A stretch of 64,000 nt of DNA, from contig JAKFAO010000001.1 in the NCBI GenBank assembly GCA_021527695.1, positions 1,116,001-1,180,000 of the forward strand. Direction: 5' to 3'. The position numbers were made by a program, and so were the translations under genes. Positions 45,473-56,717 of the stretch are shown piece by piece. This DNA is from Naematelia aurantialba (taxonomy: Eukaryota; Basidiomycota; Tremellomycetes; Tremellales; Naemateliaceae). Under the pieces are notes generated by a model, which did not search any database, was not told where the DNA came from, and was given only the letters and a program-made list of their open reading frames with translations. Numbering within the stretch: the first letter of the stretch is position 1; every line of letters starts with the position of its first letter.

Positions 45473-47484
45473 ATGTGTCGATTCGTGAGTTGCCACCTTA
45501 AACGGGCAGCCCTTGAGCCGCGAATTCTGACCCGTATCAGCTGGTATACAAGGGCTCGGAGCCCATTCAGCTGTCGCACCTTGTAACTCGGCCTCGGCAT
45601 AGTATCATCAATCAGGCATTCGAGTCCAAGCTGCGTCTGCCCAGTAGCCGGCCCATGAACGTGAGTCTCACTCTTACCTGAGTACTCCTGTAGTCACTGA
45701 GAGACACCAGGCCGATGGATTCGGCATCGGATGGTACGACCCGCTGCCGCCGTCCACGGCTGCCGCAGTACTCCCACATCCGACTTCTTCGCATGCGCCC
45801 ATCTCCCGGAACTCTGACCAAGACGTGGTGCCGGACAAGCAGAACGGAGATACGGTGGAACACAAGAACGAGGATGTGAAGGATGAACAGCCTCCCCAGG
45901 AACTGTTGCGCAAACGAGAGGAGGAACGAGAGCTTGAGAACGAGAGGCCGTGTGTCTTCAAGTCCATCTCGCCGGTATGTCTCGCTTTCCTCGACTGGGG
46001 TCTCTGATGCGTTCGACTGACAACACCCAGGCCTGGAGCAATGCCAATCTTACCCGGCTCGCCGAGAAGATCCGCAGTCCTCTTGTCTTGTTAGCTTTTG
46101 TTTATTAGAAGCATGGTGTTGCTAACCCCACCAAGTGCGCATGTGCGAGCGTCAACCATGGCCGGTGCTCGTGAATTTCCACATTTTTGACTGTCCTTGA
46201 CGCGCAAGCTGATACATCCAGCGAGCGAGGACAACTGCCACCCGTGGATCTTCGACAGGTTGATCGTAAGCATTTGCGCGCTGGCAGGCTCGCGCTCACC
46301 CGAGTAGTGGATGCATAATGGCGAGATCAACAGCTTCCCCCGGATCAAGCGAGCGCTACAAATGTCTCTGTCCGAGGAGCTCTTCCTGTACCCATCGGGC
46401 TACACTGGTGAGCCGATGCTGAATCAGCTTGGATATGAGGTTGACCCGACGCAGACTCTGAGTGGGCATTCATGGTTTTTCTCTCCAAGGTTGGCACTAT
46501 TGACGGCGGACGCTCATGGCGCTGACAATATCAGCTGAAAGACCCGCACGCGCGGTCCTTCTCGCATGTGGAGCTGCGAAACGCCATGATGGAGACGATC
46601 CGGTTCATCAACGAGCTTTCCAAGAAAGCAGGCATCGTGAGTGTGCATCTGCAGTGCATCTCCCCCCAGGAAGCCCAGGGCTGCGTATGACGTGGCCTCG
46701 CAATGTCGATGCTGAGACTGTAGACCGGCCCGAGCCTGCTCAACTTTGTGGTGTCGGATGGGCAAACGGTCGTGGCTACGCGGTACATCTCCTCGCGCAC
46801 GTCCGAGGCGTCGTCCCTCTTCTTCTCGTCGGGCACCTCGTTCGACGAGTACCAGGAAGGCGGGCTGTACCGAATGACCAAGGCCGACAAGCGCGAGAAC
46901 ATCATCATGATTGCCTCTGAGCCGTTGACGTTTGAGCGCAGCGAGTGGATGGAGGTCAAGACGAACACGATGATTGTCATTACCCCAAAGGTGCGTCGAG
47001 GTCTGCGTTGCTGCGCTATACTGTATCGGGTGTGATCGGATAGACTCTTACACTCGTCATTATTGCACTGGCTGACCTGGCACAGATGAACGTGCTGCAA
47101 ATCCCAATCATCGACGAGTTCTGGGTACCGCCACAAGACCCTGCCTCGCAGCACCGCTCCACAGACTTTGCAGTAGAACTGGGATTCGGTCAGTCCAGTC
47201 TATCAATCCAATTCTTCCGATCCTTCCCATTCACCCGTCCTCCTTCATCCATCCGTCCTCGTTGTTCCCATCCTTCCCATTCACCCATCCACCCATCCAC
47301 CCGTCCACCCGTCCACCCGTCCACCCGTCCACCCGTCCACCCGTCCACCCGTCCACCCGTCCACCCGTCCACCCGTCCACCCGTCCTTCGTCCTCGCCTC
47401 CGAGGAGGCCAGCGTTAACCCACTTGCACAGGCCATGGCTTTGCCTCAGCCCAAGCGAGCACAGAAGTGTCTTCTGCTGCTTAG
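45473..47484 (+). CDS. DUG3: class II glutamine amidotransferase, DUG3-like
   Basis: Model: join(45473..45484, 45541..45660, 45711..45974, 46031..46089, 46136..46164, 46222..46265, 46308..46407, 46455..46489, 46535..46636, 46724..46990, 47086..47188, 47432..47484), 395 residues, phases close. It starts MCRFLVYKGSEPIQLSHLVTRPRHSIINQAF, so Cys2 would be the N-terminal nucleophile after Met removal. It continues MNADGFGIGWYD, LVFAHVRAST, NCHPWIFDRLIWMHNGEINSFPRIKR, SEELFLYPSGYTDSEWAFMVFLS and SSGTSFDEYQEGGLYRM. This set is that of the Gln amidotransferase subunit of the yeast Dug2-Dug3 glutathione-degrading complex. An acidic Lys/Glu insertion lies at about 75-120. The 12-nt first exon carries only MCRF. 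The last intron holds an ACCCGTCC minisatellite, and the short final exon (GHGFASAQASTEVSSAA) is supported by phase only. Confidence 0.88.
47270..47392 (+). repeat. 8-bp minisatellite (CCACCCGT) in an intron
   Basis: About a dozen near-perfect CCACCCGT units, with a few CCACCCAT at the left edge, lie within the last intron of the DUG3-like gene. The minus strand is G-rich with runs of three G. Confidence 0.85.
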
Positions 47485-48081
47485 CCGACACGCCCGTACC
47501 CGGACCCGCCGAACGACGAACGACGAATCGCTCATCGCTCTTTTCGCCCGTCAATCGATCCAGGGCAACTCCTTCTCCATGTGTATACTTGAATCGCCTC
47601 GTTGCCGTACTCGGATCTTCGACATATCAGACTCAGTCGCCATATCCTTCGCCGTATCCACGCCCTGCACGCGGTCATCCATCATCAACCGGTCACATCC
47701 TACTTGAACATTGTATCTCAAGCACGACGTTGTACTGTACATACTTGCACTTACATAAATGTACATACCATGCTCATACTATGCTCATACTATGCACACC
47801 ATGCTCATACTATACACACCATGCCCATATGCATCCTTTGGTGACGTGCGTTAGCGGCAATCTTGACCGCATTGTATTCATCCACGCTCACGGCCGTCAT
47901 CGCTAACCGGCACTGGCCACACCTGCTTCAAACTTAAAGACACCAGCATGGCTGGATGCATTCACACTCCTCCAAGCCACGTTCAGTCGCACAACCAGGG
48001 ATGCATCATGCCGGATATAAGCAATATAAGTCTCATCACATTAAAAAAAGTACCAAACAGGCAGCGTTTCAGATCCTCCCG
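47485..48081. other. convergent intergenic region
   Basis: 597 bp between two stop codons. It has a short CATACTATG-type repetitive patch near 47766-47825 (ATGCTCATACT and CACACC units). No gene is seen. Confidence 0.45.
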
Positions 48082-51000
48082 TCACGCCTCAGCTCTGACT
48101 TGACCCTCCGCGCCGTCCACCGCGTCCAGAACGGCATTATCCAACGTACCAGTACTACTGCCATGGCCCACCGTACCACCAAGCCCCACCGCGCTCGTCA
48201 TAATTGTCACTCCAGCTCCCACGGTTGCCCCGATCCGTTCCATATACCCCGTCTTCAGCACATGATCCTCCTCACCCATACTCGTTTCGCTAAAGTTGCT
48301 CTCGCTCTGCAACTCCTCTTCTTCTCCCGCCCCACCGAACGCAGCCTCGCCATGCCCAATCTCACTGAAAGTCGGAATATTCGCGGTCGGTATTGCCAGT
48401 TCCGTGGTCGGCGATTGGGTGGGTGTAAGAAGCTGGTCGTCTTCGTGCTCTGGCCGGCGGTCGGCCGTGTCGGATGATGATGCCGTAGCCATGGCGGGGG
48501 GTACAAGTGGCCCCTCACGACCTGCAAGTAGCCACGCCGCCACTCGCGTTTCTGGGTCGATGGCGTTTGATGCCGCGGAGAAGGGGACGCCATACTGCGT
48601 CAGGATAGCGGATAATAGCAATCGGCATTCAGTGGCGGTCGTAGCGTGGTCCAGCAAGTGCCTCAGGGGCACAAGTTCGGCAAGTGCAATCGAGGTTCGG
48701 CCTAGCTCACTCTCAGCAAGCGATGCCTTGGCTTCGTGCGACTGCTCCTCAATGAGAGACGACTCGGCAACTGGCTCCATTTGGCTGCTTGAACCGTCAA
48801 CGGGCTCTGTCGCTGGGTTCCCTGGTCCAACGTGGGCTGACTCATTCACGCTGCCCTTGCCTGAGGTTGATGAGCTGCTGGCCGACGGCGAGGCAGTACT
48901 CGGGGCCGTGACAGATATCACGGCTGGCAAAGGGTTCATCCTTTGTGCATCGGTCTGCAAGCCCCGCAAAACGTCTGGCGGCTGTTGATGGTCAGGATTG
49001 GCAGATTCTAGAGGCAGTCGGCCCTGGTTATTCAGTTCTACCTGTTCGTCACGCGACAAGTCGAGTGGCTGCTCGGTGTCCACATTGCCCATGGCGACGA
49101 CCGAGCCGCCATTGAGCGGTATCGGCAGGGTTGATCGGCTCGACTGGCGCTCAGGTGACGGGCGGCTACGTTGGCTGGAACGTTCTCCAGCAGTCACGAG
49201 CGTGTGGTTCCCAGACAGTCTGTCAGACATCTCGCTCGTCCTGTCGTCCTCGGGAAGGGCAGGCGTCGCAGACTTCGCAGATTGAGCTCGTATAGGGAAA
49301 ATAGGCTGATCCAAGGGAGGAGCAAGCTTTACGATATCCTCCGAAGTGCTTCGGGACTTCTTCGGGATTGCTGGCGAGTCATTTTCTGGCTGGTTTGACG
49401 ACAATGAAGGGTTCGAGCTGAAGGCTTGCATACTCTTCTGCCTCCGAGCTTGAGGTGGTCCACTAGCTCGCATCATTTGGTCGATCTGGCCGGCCGATGA
49501 GGAAGTAGTAATGGAAGCTGCACGGTCGTCGTCCTTCTTCTTGCTGCCACCGGTGACCTTCGACATGAAACCACGAAACTTGCTCGATTTGGCAGTGGGA
49601 GGGGGTTCGTCATCTTGGCGTGTGACGCTGGGAGGCGGCGCGGTAGTATTGAAGAAATCCGCCAGTTCCTGGGCTTGAGAGCGCTTACGGCCCGAGGTCT
49701 CCGCATGACCTTGGGCAGACGCATCACGATCACGGCTGCCCAGCGATTGAGGCGGATTTGCGTCGGGGTTGGCAGCTGGTGGCGGTGGGGTACCAAGCAC
49801 CACAGCAGGCGCGGTACGCTTAATATGCCCATTAGAACCTCGAAGAGGCGTGCCTTCGGCTGGGCCAGAAGCTAGTAGCTCCGCCAGAGTCTCCCTTTTC
49901 GGCCTCCGCTGACCAGGGAGAACGTCATCATCTTCGCCTGACTGCTCTTCTATAGTTGTACCTGCTCGAGGCGTGAGCTTCGGGGTGTTTCCGGCCTGAG
50001 TGCGACTGGATGACGGGGGGATGTGGTTGCGGCCGGTGCCATCCAAGTTGGCGTTCTGCGGTCGAGAACGGGGCAGAGGCTCGCTTGGTAGCGGCGGCGT
50101 TTTGGGTACCTCGCTCTGTACCCTTCGGTGGTGAGTCGGCTGTTTCGGAGATGCCGGTGCACTTCGTCGCCCAGTTGCCTTCACTGATCAGCAATGCTTC
50201 AATGTCGCGTCACAGTACTCACGTCGAAAGTCTTCAGCCTGCTTGGAGTGAGACTTATCTTCATAGTCTCGGAGCTGCGCATCAGAGCATCAAACTCATC
50301 CTCATCCTCTAGTGGCGATTTTGACCCCGACGTTCCGGCGTCTTGATCGGCCAGATCGTTGAATGCACTCAGTAACGATCGGGTATTCACACTCAAAACA
50401 CTGGGAGAGCGCTCGTGTACCGCGGGCCTACCCATGATGCCCTTCTTGAGCTGCGAGGCTTTGCGGCTAAGGTTGGGTGTCTGGTCGGACGACGTACGAG
50501 ACGAGTCAAAAGCGCTAGGGGGTGTGATTTGTTTTCTACCGTGGTCTGCATTGCTATCGCGCTGCGTGTTGAGCGATGTGCGGGATGCGTGGGGAGAGGG
50601 AGATGCCGGAGAAGCTCTACCTGGTCGATGATCCTTTGGTGAGGAGCGAGAAGGGGTTCCACGTTTGGATCGGGTCCCAGATTGAATGGCGTTCTCAAGC
50701 GATTGCCTCACTAATAAGTTAGATTGACACTAAGTCGGAGACCCACCTTGCATTCGCTTGAACATGCCCCAGATGCTTTCATCTTCGCACAGTGCAGTAT
50801 AGAGGTCTTGTACACCTGCAACCGATATGCTCGAATCTCGCACGACGACGCGGGAAAGCTGAGACAGGATGTGCTCGCACACGTGTCTGCAGAATAAGCT
50901 TTAGGCCTGTCCTTGGAGCTGCAAAGCTAGGACTCACTCGAGGACAGCAGTCATCCAAAGGCCGGCAGGAGCCAAGGTATCCTCTGAAGCATCACCACCC

Positions 51001-51602
51001 GCAAGCTTCCATGCTGCCACCACTCTCTCCTCCAATTCTGCTGGAAGGGCTGTTTGAGGCGCTAGCGTCTATCGGGGTTCAGCTGTTGTTTGAATTTTGC
51101 CGAGTACGCACCGAGAAAGATACGCATCTCAACCTCATGAGCTCCACTGCCTGCTGGGTGGGGAACGACGCCTGCGTCCGTTCTTTGTCGGCAGTCATGC
51201 CGGATCCCTTTCCATCTGGGGCGAAGCCAGAAGAAGTTCTCCCCGTCGGATGCAGCTCGTACCAGCTCCTCAGCTCTACCTCAGCCTCACCGACAGCTGA
51301 TCTCCCTAGCGCTCTCAACCCGGTCGACTCTCCAGCAGCTGCATCGCTGGAGAAGGCCGCTGGGATGCCCTTCAGTCGTAGGTGGTAAGGGTTGATGGAC
51401 TGCGTCGAGGTGATGAGGAGCTGGAGGACTTCGTCGAGAAACAAGTTGATGTGATGAAGAGCCGGAGGCGATACGGTTGTGGGACGTAGATCAGAGATCA
51501 GAGCGTTGGCGCTGCTTGAGGAAAGGTATGCGAGCTGGTGAGCTGAGAAAGATGTCAGTTTCAGAGTCGCAACAACGCCAGGATAAGAAGCTCACCGGCC
51601 AT
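48082..51602 (-). CDS. large Ser/Pro-rich protein with a conserved-looking helical N-terminus, unknown function
   Basis: Model: complement(join(48082..50178, 50223..50710, 50747..50886, 50938..51068, 51112..51542, 51596..51602)), 1,097 residues, phases close. The N-terminal 230 residues look folded and helical: AAHQLAYLSSSSANALISDLRPTTVSPPALHHINLFLDEVLQLLITSTQSIN; ELEERVVAAWKLAGGDASEDTLAPAGLWMTAVLEHVCEHILSQLSRVVVRDSSISVAGVQDLYTALCEDESIWGMFKRM. I do not recognise the family. The next 700 residues are disordered, rich in Ser, Pro and Arg, with many SP/TP sites and a basic patch KFRGFMSKVTGGSKKK. A short helical block at about 870-930 (ALAELVPLRHLLDHATTATECRLLLSAILTQYGVPF) and a hydrophobic Gly-rich tail (IGATVGAGVTIMTSAVGLGG) follow. 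It could be a cortical scaffold or signalling adaptor. The first exon is 7 nt. Confidence 0.65.
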
Positions 51603-52466
51603 CGTGAAAGCTAGATGTACGACGTCGACTGGATTGTGTCTATCCTCGAGATGACTTTGAACAGCTTATGGGAGGCCAGAAGCCTGCTTTGGGTCAGTAG
51701 GGCACGGAGGCGAAAGGATGTAAAAGGGAGGGCTCTGCTCTGCAAAGGTGTGCCGTAGATACCGTAGGCTGCTCACCTGTTCGAAAGGGGGTGGAGCACG
51801 CCTGGACCTTGTTGCTGAGTGGTTGCGACAGTGGTCCTGTGGGAGGCTCGCCTTGAGGAGAGGCGCAGTCTGGAGCGAACTGATAGCACTTGACAGCCAA
51901 CGAGCTTGCGGCTGATGGAACGTTCACAAGAGAGATTCTGCCGGACTGCAATAAGCATCATGTATACCGGCTGGAGGAGTGGCCAAAGCTGTGAATCAGC
52001 TCACTGGTGTTTCAGAGAACAAAGGAAGAGCGACCCGCTGCTGCCGATGAAAGCCGCAGCGGGAAGATGGCAGCTAGCTAGCGTCGAGGCGGATGCCCCA
52101 AGCGCACCCCAGACTGGATCGACAGCCCACTCTGCAGCCTTGCCAGCAGATTGTGCTGATGAGATGTCGAGATGATGAACGAGAGACACAGAAAGAAACA
52201 GTCCGCTCCACCATGTAGTCACAGGGATCTTTTCTTTCTTTCCTTGCTCCTTTGATGAAACATCGCATAAACCCCCCATCAGGCACCGGGGCCAAGGAGA
52301 CAAGGTTTCCACGTGGCGACTCCACGTGGCTTTCGTCGATGCCACCTGAAAAATGTTTGCGCAGGGAATGATTTTTCCCCGTCCTCCATCTGTCATTGTC
52401 TACCCCTCTCGTCGAGCTCTGCCTGGTCTATATAGCAGCCTTCGTGGACAGTATAGGTAGGGCAAC
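51603..52466. other. 864-bp divergent intergenic region
   Basis: It lies between the start codons of the Ser/Pro-rich gene and the TFB-like gene. Minus-strand frames at 51694-52396 contain peptide-like stretches (AEWAVDPVWGALGASAS) but could not be joined to a phase-consistent model. They may be 5' leader or a missed small gene. Confidence 0.4.
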
Positions 52467-54341
52467 ATGCCAAAGCTGCGGCTACCGCCCCTTCCGGCTG
52501 CATCGAAATGGAGGACATACTTCCCCAGAGCTCTCTTTCCCCTCCCGCTCGATCCGTTTGCGCCTGTCACATTTCCAAACCGCATCATGATCGCCAACCG
52601 GGACCGGACCGACGAGTTTGTACGCGCTCTCGGGCTCAAGTCGAACGATATTGTCCTGGAGCAGTTCTGTGGTCCAGGACAACTGACGCGATCGCTGGTC
52701 AACGGCGGGAACAAGACGGACGAGGACGCGAACATCAAGGCGTGGCAGGAGCACGGGCAGGTCGTGACCAAGCCGACAGAGGGGTACAAGGCGTCGGGCC
52801 TTGACTCTCAGGTCAAAAAGCGGAAGAGCTGGGTCTTTCCTGAATGGCTGCATGAGTTGTCGACAACGCAGATGAACACCGACGCCTCCGAGGCGGCAGC
52901 TGAGGACGAGACCGCCAAAGAAGAGCTACCTCGTCCAAGAGTGGTGATTGCGACGGAATCGAGTCCCGAGCTGCTGGTGCGCGGGCTCGGCCTGGAGCCG
53001 TCCAACGTGCCAGATCGTATAGAGACGCTCGATCGGTACGGAGTGCCGGGAGACAAGGAGGGGAACCGGTTCGTCAACGACTCCGCGGCGAGCAAAGCCA
53101 TGACCAACGAGGAGCGGACGGCCAAGCTGGCTGAACTGGGCACGATGGCTCTTCAACGATTGATCAACGACCCAGGCCACGTCTACCCCTCGGCCTACGA
53201 GTCGAATCTGCTGTTGAATCCCTCGAGCCCGCATGTCACGTCCCTACAGAGAACGCTGCTGCTCAACCCCGTGGTGGCCCAGTACATCGACCCGTACGAC
53301 GAGGCGCAGTACGGTCCTCGTCCTGTATTTGCCGAGCCAAACCCCCACAATCGACCGTGGTCCGCACCACCGCCAAACATCGTCTTTGTCGTGCAGGTGC
53401 CAGACGGTCCCCGAGGAGAGACGATGCTGCACAGGTGGATTTACAGTGCGATTGGCGCGTCCGAGGGCGTGCCCGGCTGGATCTGGACTTACGGCAGGGT
53501 CCGATGTGCCTTCCTTCTCGGCCGCCGGTTCTATGACGTGAGTCGATTTCTCAGCTCTCCCATCCTCGTCCCTTTGTAGTCTACCCTCCTGTCCAGTCCT
53601 GGGTCCAGGGATGGTTTGCAAGCAGCAATGCGTTTCGCTGACATGAATCGCCCTAGCGTCTTACGTCTGGGCCTGGCGAAGCGTGTCACAGCAAACTGTC
53701 CATCGCGACTCACGCGCTGTTCGATCTCAAGCGGCTGCCGCCATACCACCACGTATTCAACAACGACAAGGGTTCTCGTGGGACGGAACCCCGTCCACCC
53801 GGCTTCAACACCACGCAGCACCACCGAAGCGAGTACCTCGAAGATTACCGTGCGAGCGTCGACAAAGGCCCACGTACAATCATGTACCCTCGGGATATCT
53901 ATCCGCGCCCAGTAAACACTGTCGATTCGGAGCCTCTCGAGCGCCCGCACTTGCTCGGCCTCGAATTGATACCCAAGATCAACACCCCGATCACCCTCGA
54001 ACAGCGACAGGTATGGGACTATGTCCTGAGACGCATGTTTGTGCGCCAGTCACTCACACTGCGCGAATCGTTGCCCTCGCTAGCGTTTGGTGCGACTCTA
54101 CTGGTCGACAAAATCGAGGGTAGGCAGGAGACGGGAAACTTCAAGGGCGTGGATTGCGATACCAACAAGATCATCAGGGATCTCACGGTGGAGGAATGGC
54201 ATAGGATCGTCGATGTCGTTGACAAGTGGCCGTTCAAGCCCGAGGTGGGTCTATGCAGCGGTGTGGACCGTCTAGCCAGCTAACACTACACAGAGTATGC
54301 TGTTGGTCGACTATGGCGCTCAGGCGGAAACGAAGGACTAA
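52467..54341 (+). CDS. MTF1: rRNA adenine dimethylase-family protein, probable mitochondrial transcription factor B (Mtf1-like)
   Basis: Model: join(52467..53537, 53657..54244, 54294..54341), 568 residues, phases close. A basic, acid-free start (MPKLRLPPLPAASKWRTYFPRA) suits mitochondrial import. SAM-binding motif I is IVLEQFCGPGQLTRSL at 62-76, preceded by ANRDRTDEFVRALGLKSND. Later features of the KsgA/Dim1/TFB fold are FVVQVPD, CAFLLGRRFYD, GEACHSKLSIATHALFDLKRLP and, near the end, LEQRQVWDYVLRRMFVRQSLTLRESLPSLAFGATLLVDK. KLSIATHALFD aligns with the KLSxxxxxxF step of the family. A long insertion (about 80-235) between motif I and the middle of the domain makes it much bigger than yeast Mtf1. 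That insertion, and the lack of a clean NLPY-type motif IV, favour a transcription factor over an active methyltransferase, by inference. Confidence 0.7.
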
Positions 54342-54784
54342 GGGCGATCAGTAGGCAAGGAGAATGTGGAGTATATACCCAGCACCACGATACTGCGTAC
54401 GACATGCGACATCCACTCCCCACGGCTCTTCTCGGTACTTCCCACTGTATCCTTTCGCTGCTCAGTCACAGTGCGTCAATGTGACACGGGTGTCAGGGGT
54501 GCGGGAATAGTGTTGGATCTGCTGGTAATCATGCCTCACACATCTGTCCGCCAAGACAGTGAAACAGTGAAACAGACGTCTTTGATGTGCATGTATAGCG
54601 GCAGTAACTATGACAATGATATGATACAACCAAAACCTCTGACCCCCCGGATAGGAGATTCCAGCACCTCAAACTCCAGATGTACGACTGGCACTGGTAA
54701 CTGGCAATTGTAAAGCACCACCCAGCACTACACCACAACCTGCTCTGGCTCTGTAGGATCTACTCCGACATGCAGGTAGCTGGA
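54342..54784. other. convergent intergenic region
   Basis: 443 bp between two stop codons. No gene is seen. Confidence 0.4.
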
Positions 54785-56234
54785 TCACCCCTCATCCCCT
54801 TGACTGCTCCTCTCTGCGATCCACTGCCGAATGGCTGTGCTCCCCAACTTGAGAGCTTTGAGCCGCGCCTCGTCCAACTCCGAGCTAAGGTCGAGCGTCT
54901 GCACACTTGTGCTCTCTGCCCTTCCTCGTGGTCGAACAGTCTCCTCGTCTGCACCTTCGCCCGTCTCCTGCTCCTCCTCCTCCTCATCATCATCATCATC
55001 GTCCCTCTCATCGGTCTCCTCCACACCCTCCTCGTCCTCACCATGTGTCGCATCATGCTTGGTGGCGCTTGTTGTAGCTGCAGCCGTTGCTGTCGTCGCC
55101 GCCGCAACCATGCTCGAGGCAATCACATCCACGACAAACACCTTCAACTCATCCAGCCCCTTGTCCCTCCTCGTGCGATTCACCATCTCCCCGCCACTCC
55201 TCGTTTCCCCACTGACCACCAGACCCTGAATGTCCTCATCCCACGCCGTCGGGCCAAGGGGATCATGGATCTCCACCACGTCCAATTCCACATCCCCGGG
55301 ACCGCAGCGAATCAAATAGTCCTTCACGGCCTGCATCCGGGCGGGTAGAGTCTCTACCAGGGGAGCGTTGGATTTGGACGAGAGGAGAGAGTCGGACATT
55401 ATACCGACGATCAGGCGGCGGGTGGTAAGGAAGAGGGATAGATGGAGGAGAAGCTTGTGGGCGGCGTGGAGGTGGTCGAACGTGCCCCCTACAGCTACGG
55501 TCGGGAGGCCAGGGTTCACAGCGACGGGAGCCGAGGGGCTGGTCGGAGAGATAGGACTCGCGGAGAAACCAATCGGATCGGAAGTGCTAAGAGGAACAGT
55601 CGCGAGAGGCGGATCAAGAATTGCACGTTGGGGGAAAGGGATACAGCTGGTGATCTCAGGCAGAGTGGCGGATCCCAGGCGCCCAGTGAACAGGCTCTCA
55701 AAACCTGAGCCCATTAGCTCAATCTATGCTATGCGCCGAGACAAGCTCACCATCAAGCACGATCGTCTGCGCCTCTTCTCTTGGAGGGAGCTTGAACCCC
55801 CAATCGCCGTCTTCTCCGTTAAAATGCACTTCAACACGCATCAACACCCTGCCACAGCGCCATTGCGCGGCTGCCAGGGTCGCATAAACTTTGCCGAGGA
55901 ATGCTTGAAACGCCGACCAGTGGGTTACTGGGTCCGCCTTCAGTTCCTCGTATAGCTGTGGACTTGATGCAGACGCTTCTGCTGCTGCAGGCGCTGAATC
56001 AGATGGTGGGTGTGTGGTTGTTGACTCGATGGAGGACAGAGGCACATTCGGCGACGGAGCTGAGGCCTGTGGTGTCGAGAACAAGATGGTCAAGGACTCA
56101 TAGGAAGAGCAGACGAGGGCGGAGAAGATCACAGGCAGGAGGATAGTCGGCTCGGCAAGGGCGCTCGCTGTGAAGGGAAGCACCAAGACGGTATGCCGCC
56201 GGGGCGGGGGATAGCTTGCAGCCCTCGACGACAT
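54785..56234 (-). CDS. CAB4: phosphopantetheine adenylyltransferase (CoA biosynthesis)
   Basis: Model: complement(join(54785..55704, 55751..56234)), 467 residues, phases close. The catalytic domain starts near residue 215 with VAVGGTFDHLHAAHKLLLHLSLFLTTRRLIVGIM. The GTFDHLHAAHK motif is the T/HxxH nucleotidyltransferase signature. SSKSNAPLVETLPARMQAVKDYL and GLVVSGETRSGGEMVNRTRRDKGLDELKVFVVDVI match the eukaryotic PPAT (Cab4 / CoA-synthase N-domain) layout. It transfers AMP from ATP to 4'-phosphopantetheine. The first 200 residues (HTVLVLPFTASALAEPTILLPVIFSALVCSS...) resemble the extra N-terminal domain of fungal and animal forms. An acidic insert of Asp and Glu runs (about 375-400, encoded by an ATC/CTC repeat near 54975-55005) interrupts the C-terminal helix region, just before RAESTSVQTLDLSSELDEARLKALKLGSTAIRQWIAE. 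Confidence 0.9.
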
Positions 56235-56717
56235 GCTACTTCTCTCACATGTGGTTCGAATGCATAATCAATGCACACCTCAGAATCCATGCACCCCCGG
56301 AGCCTGGAACACCTACTTCGTCCACTGTGGGGCTCCATGCCCAATGGTGCCACTTGCCCTTCCTTGTAATTCCCGCCAAACTCCGAAACTCCACCTTTTG
56401 GCTGAGCAAGCAGCGGCGGTCTGGGACGGCGGTTGCACGAAACTGGGCTTGGCTTGTTCTCTTTTCTCTCTTTCATCCTTCAACCACCGGTAGAAAAGTG
56501 AGTCTTGCTGCTTCTGATCTCGTGGGGAACGGGTTGGGGCCTGATGGAGATGGCGATGAGCGCGGGTATGCGCAGGATAGAGCACGGTGGGACTATGCCA
56601 GCGTCGGTCATTGGTGTGGAGGAATGACAAAGCAGATCTGGGCGGCTGGATGTATATTGGAGACTTTGGAGACACAGTCATCTTCTTTCACTCGCTGACA
56701 ACTACCAGTCCGTCAAG
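56235..56717. promoter_or_regulatory. divergent PPAT / RPL10 promoter region with probable RPL10 5'-UTR intron
   Basis: 483 bp between start codons. A strongly pyrimidine-rich tract CTTTTCTCTCTTTCATCC at 56461-56478, typical around ribosomal-protein transcription starts, is followed by a donor GTGAGT at 56498 and an acceptor ACTACCAG ending at 56708. This suggests a 211-nt intron in the RPL10 leader. The intron is inference from splice signals. Confidence 0.5.
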
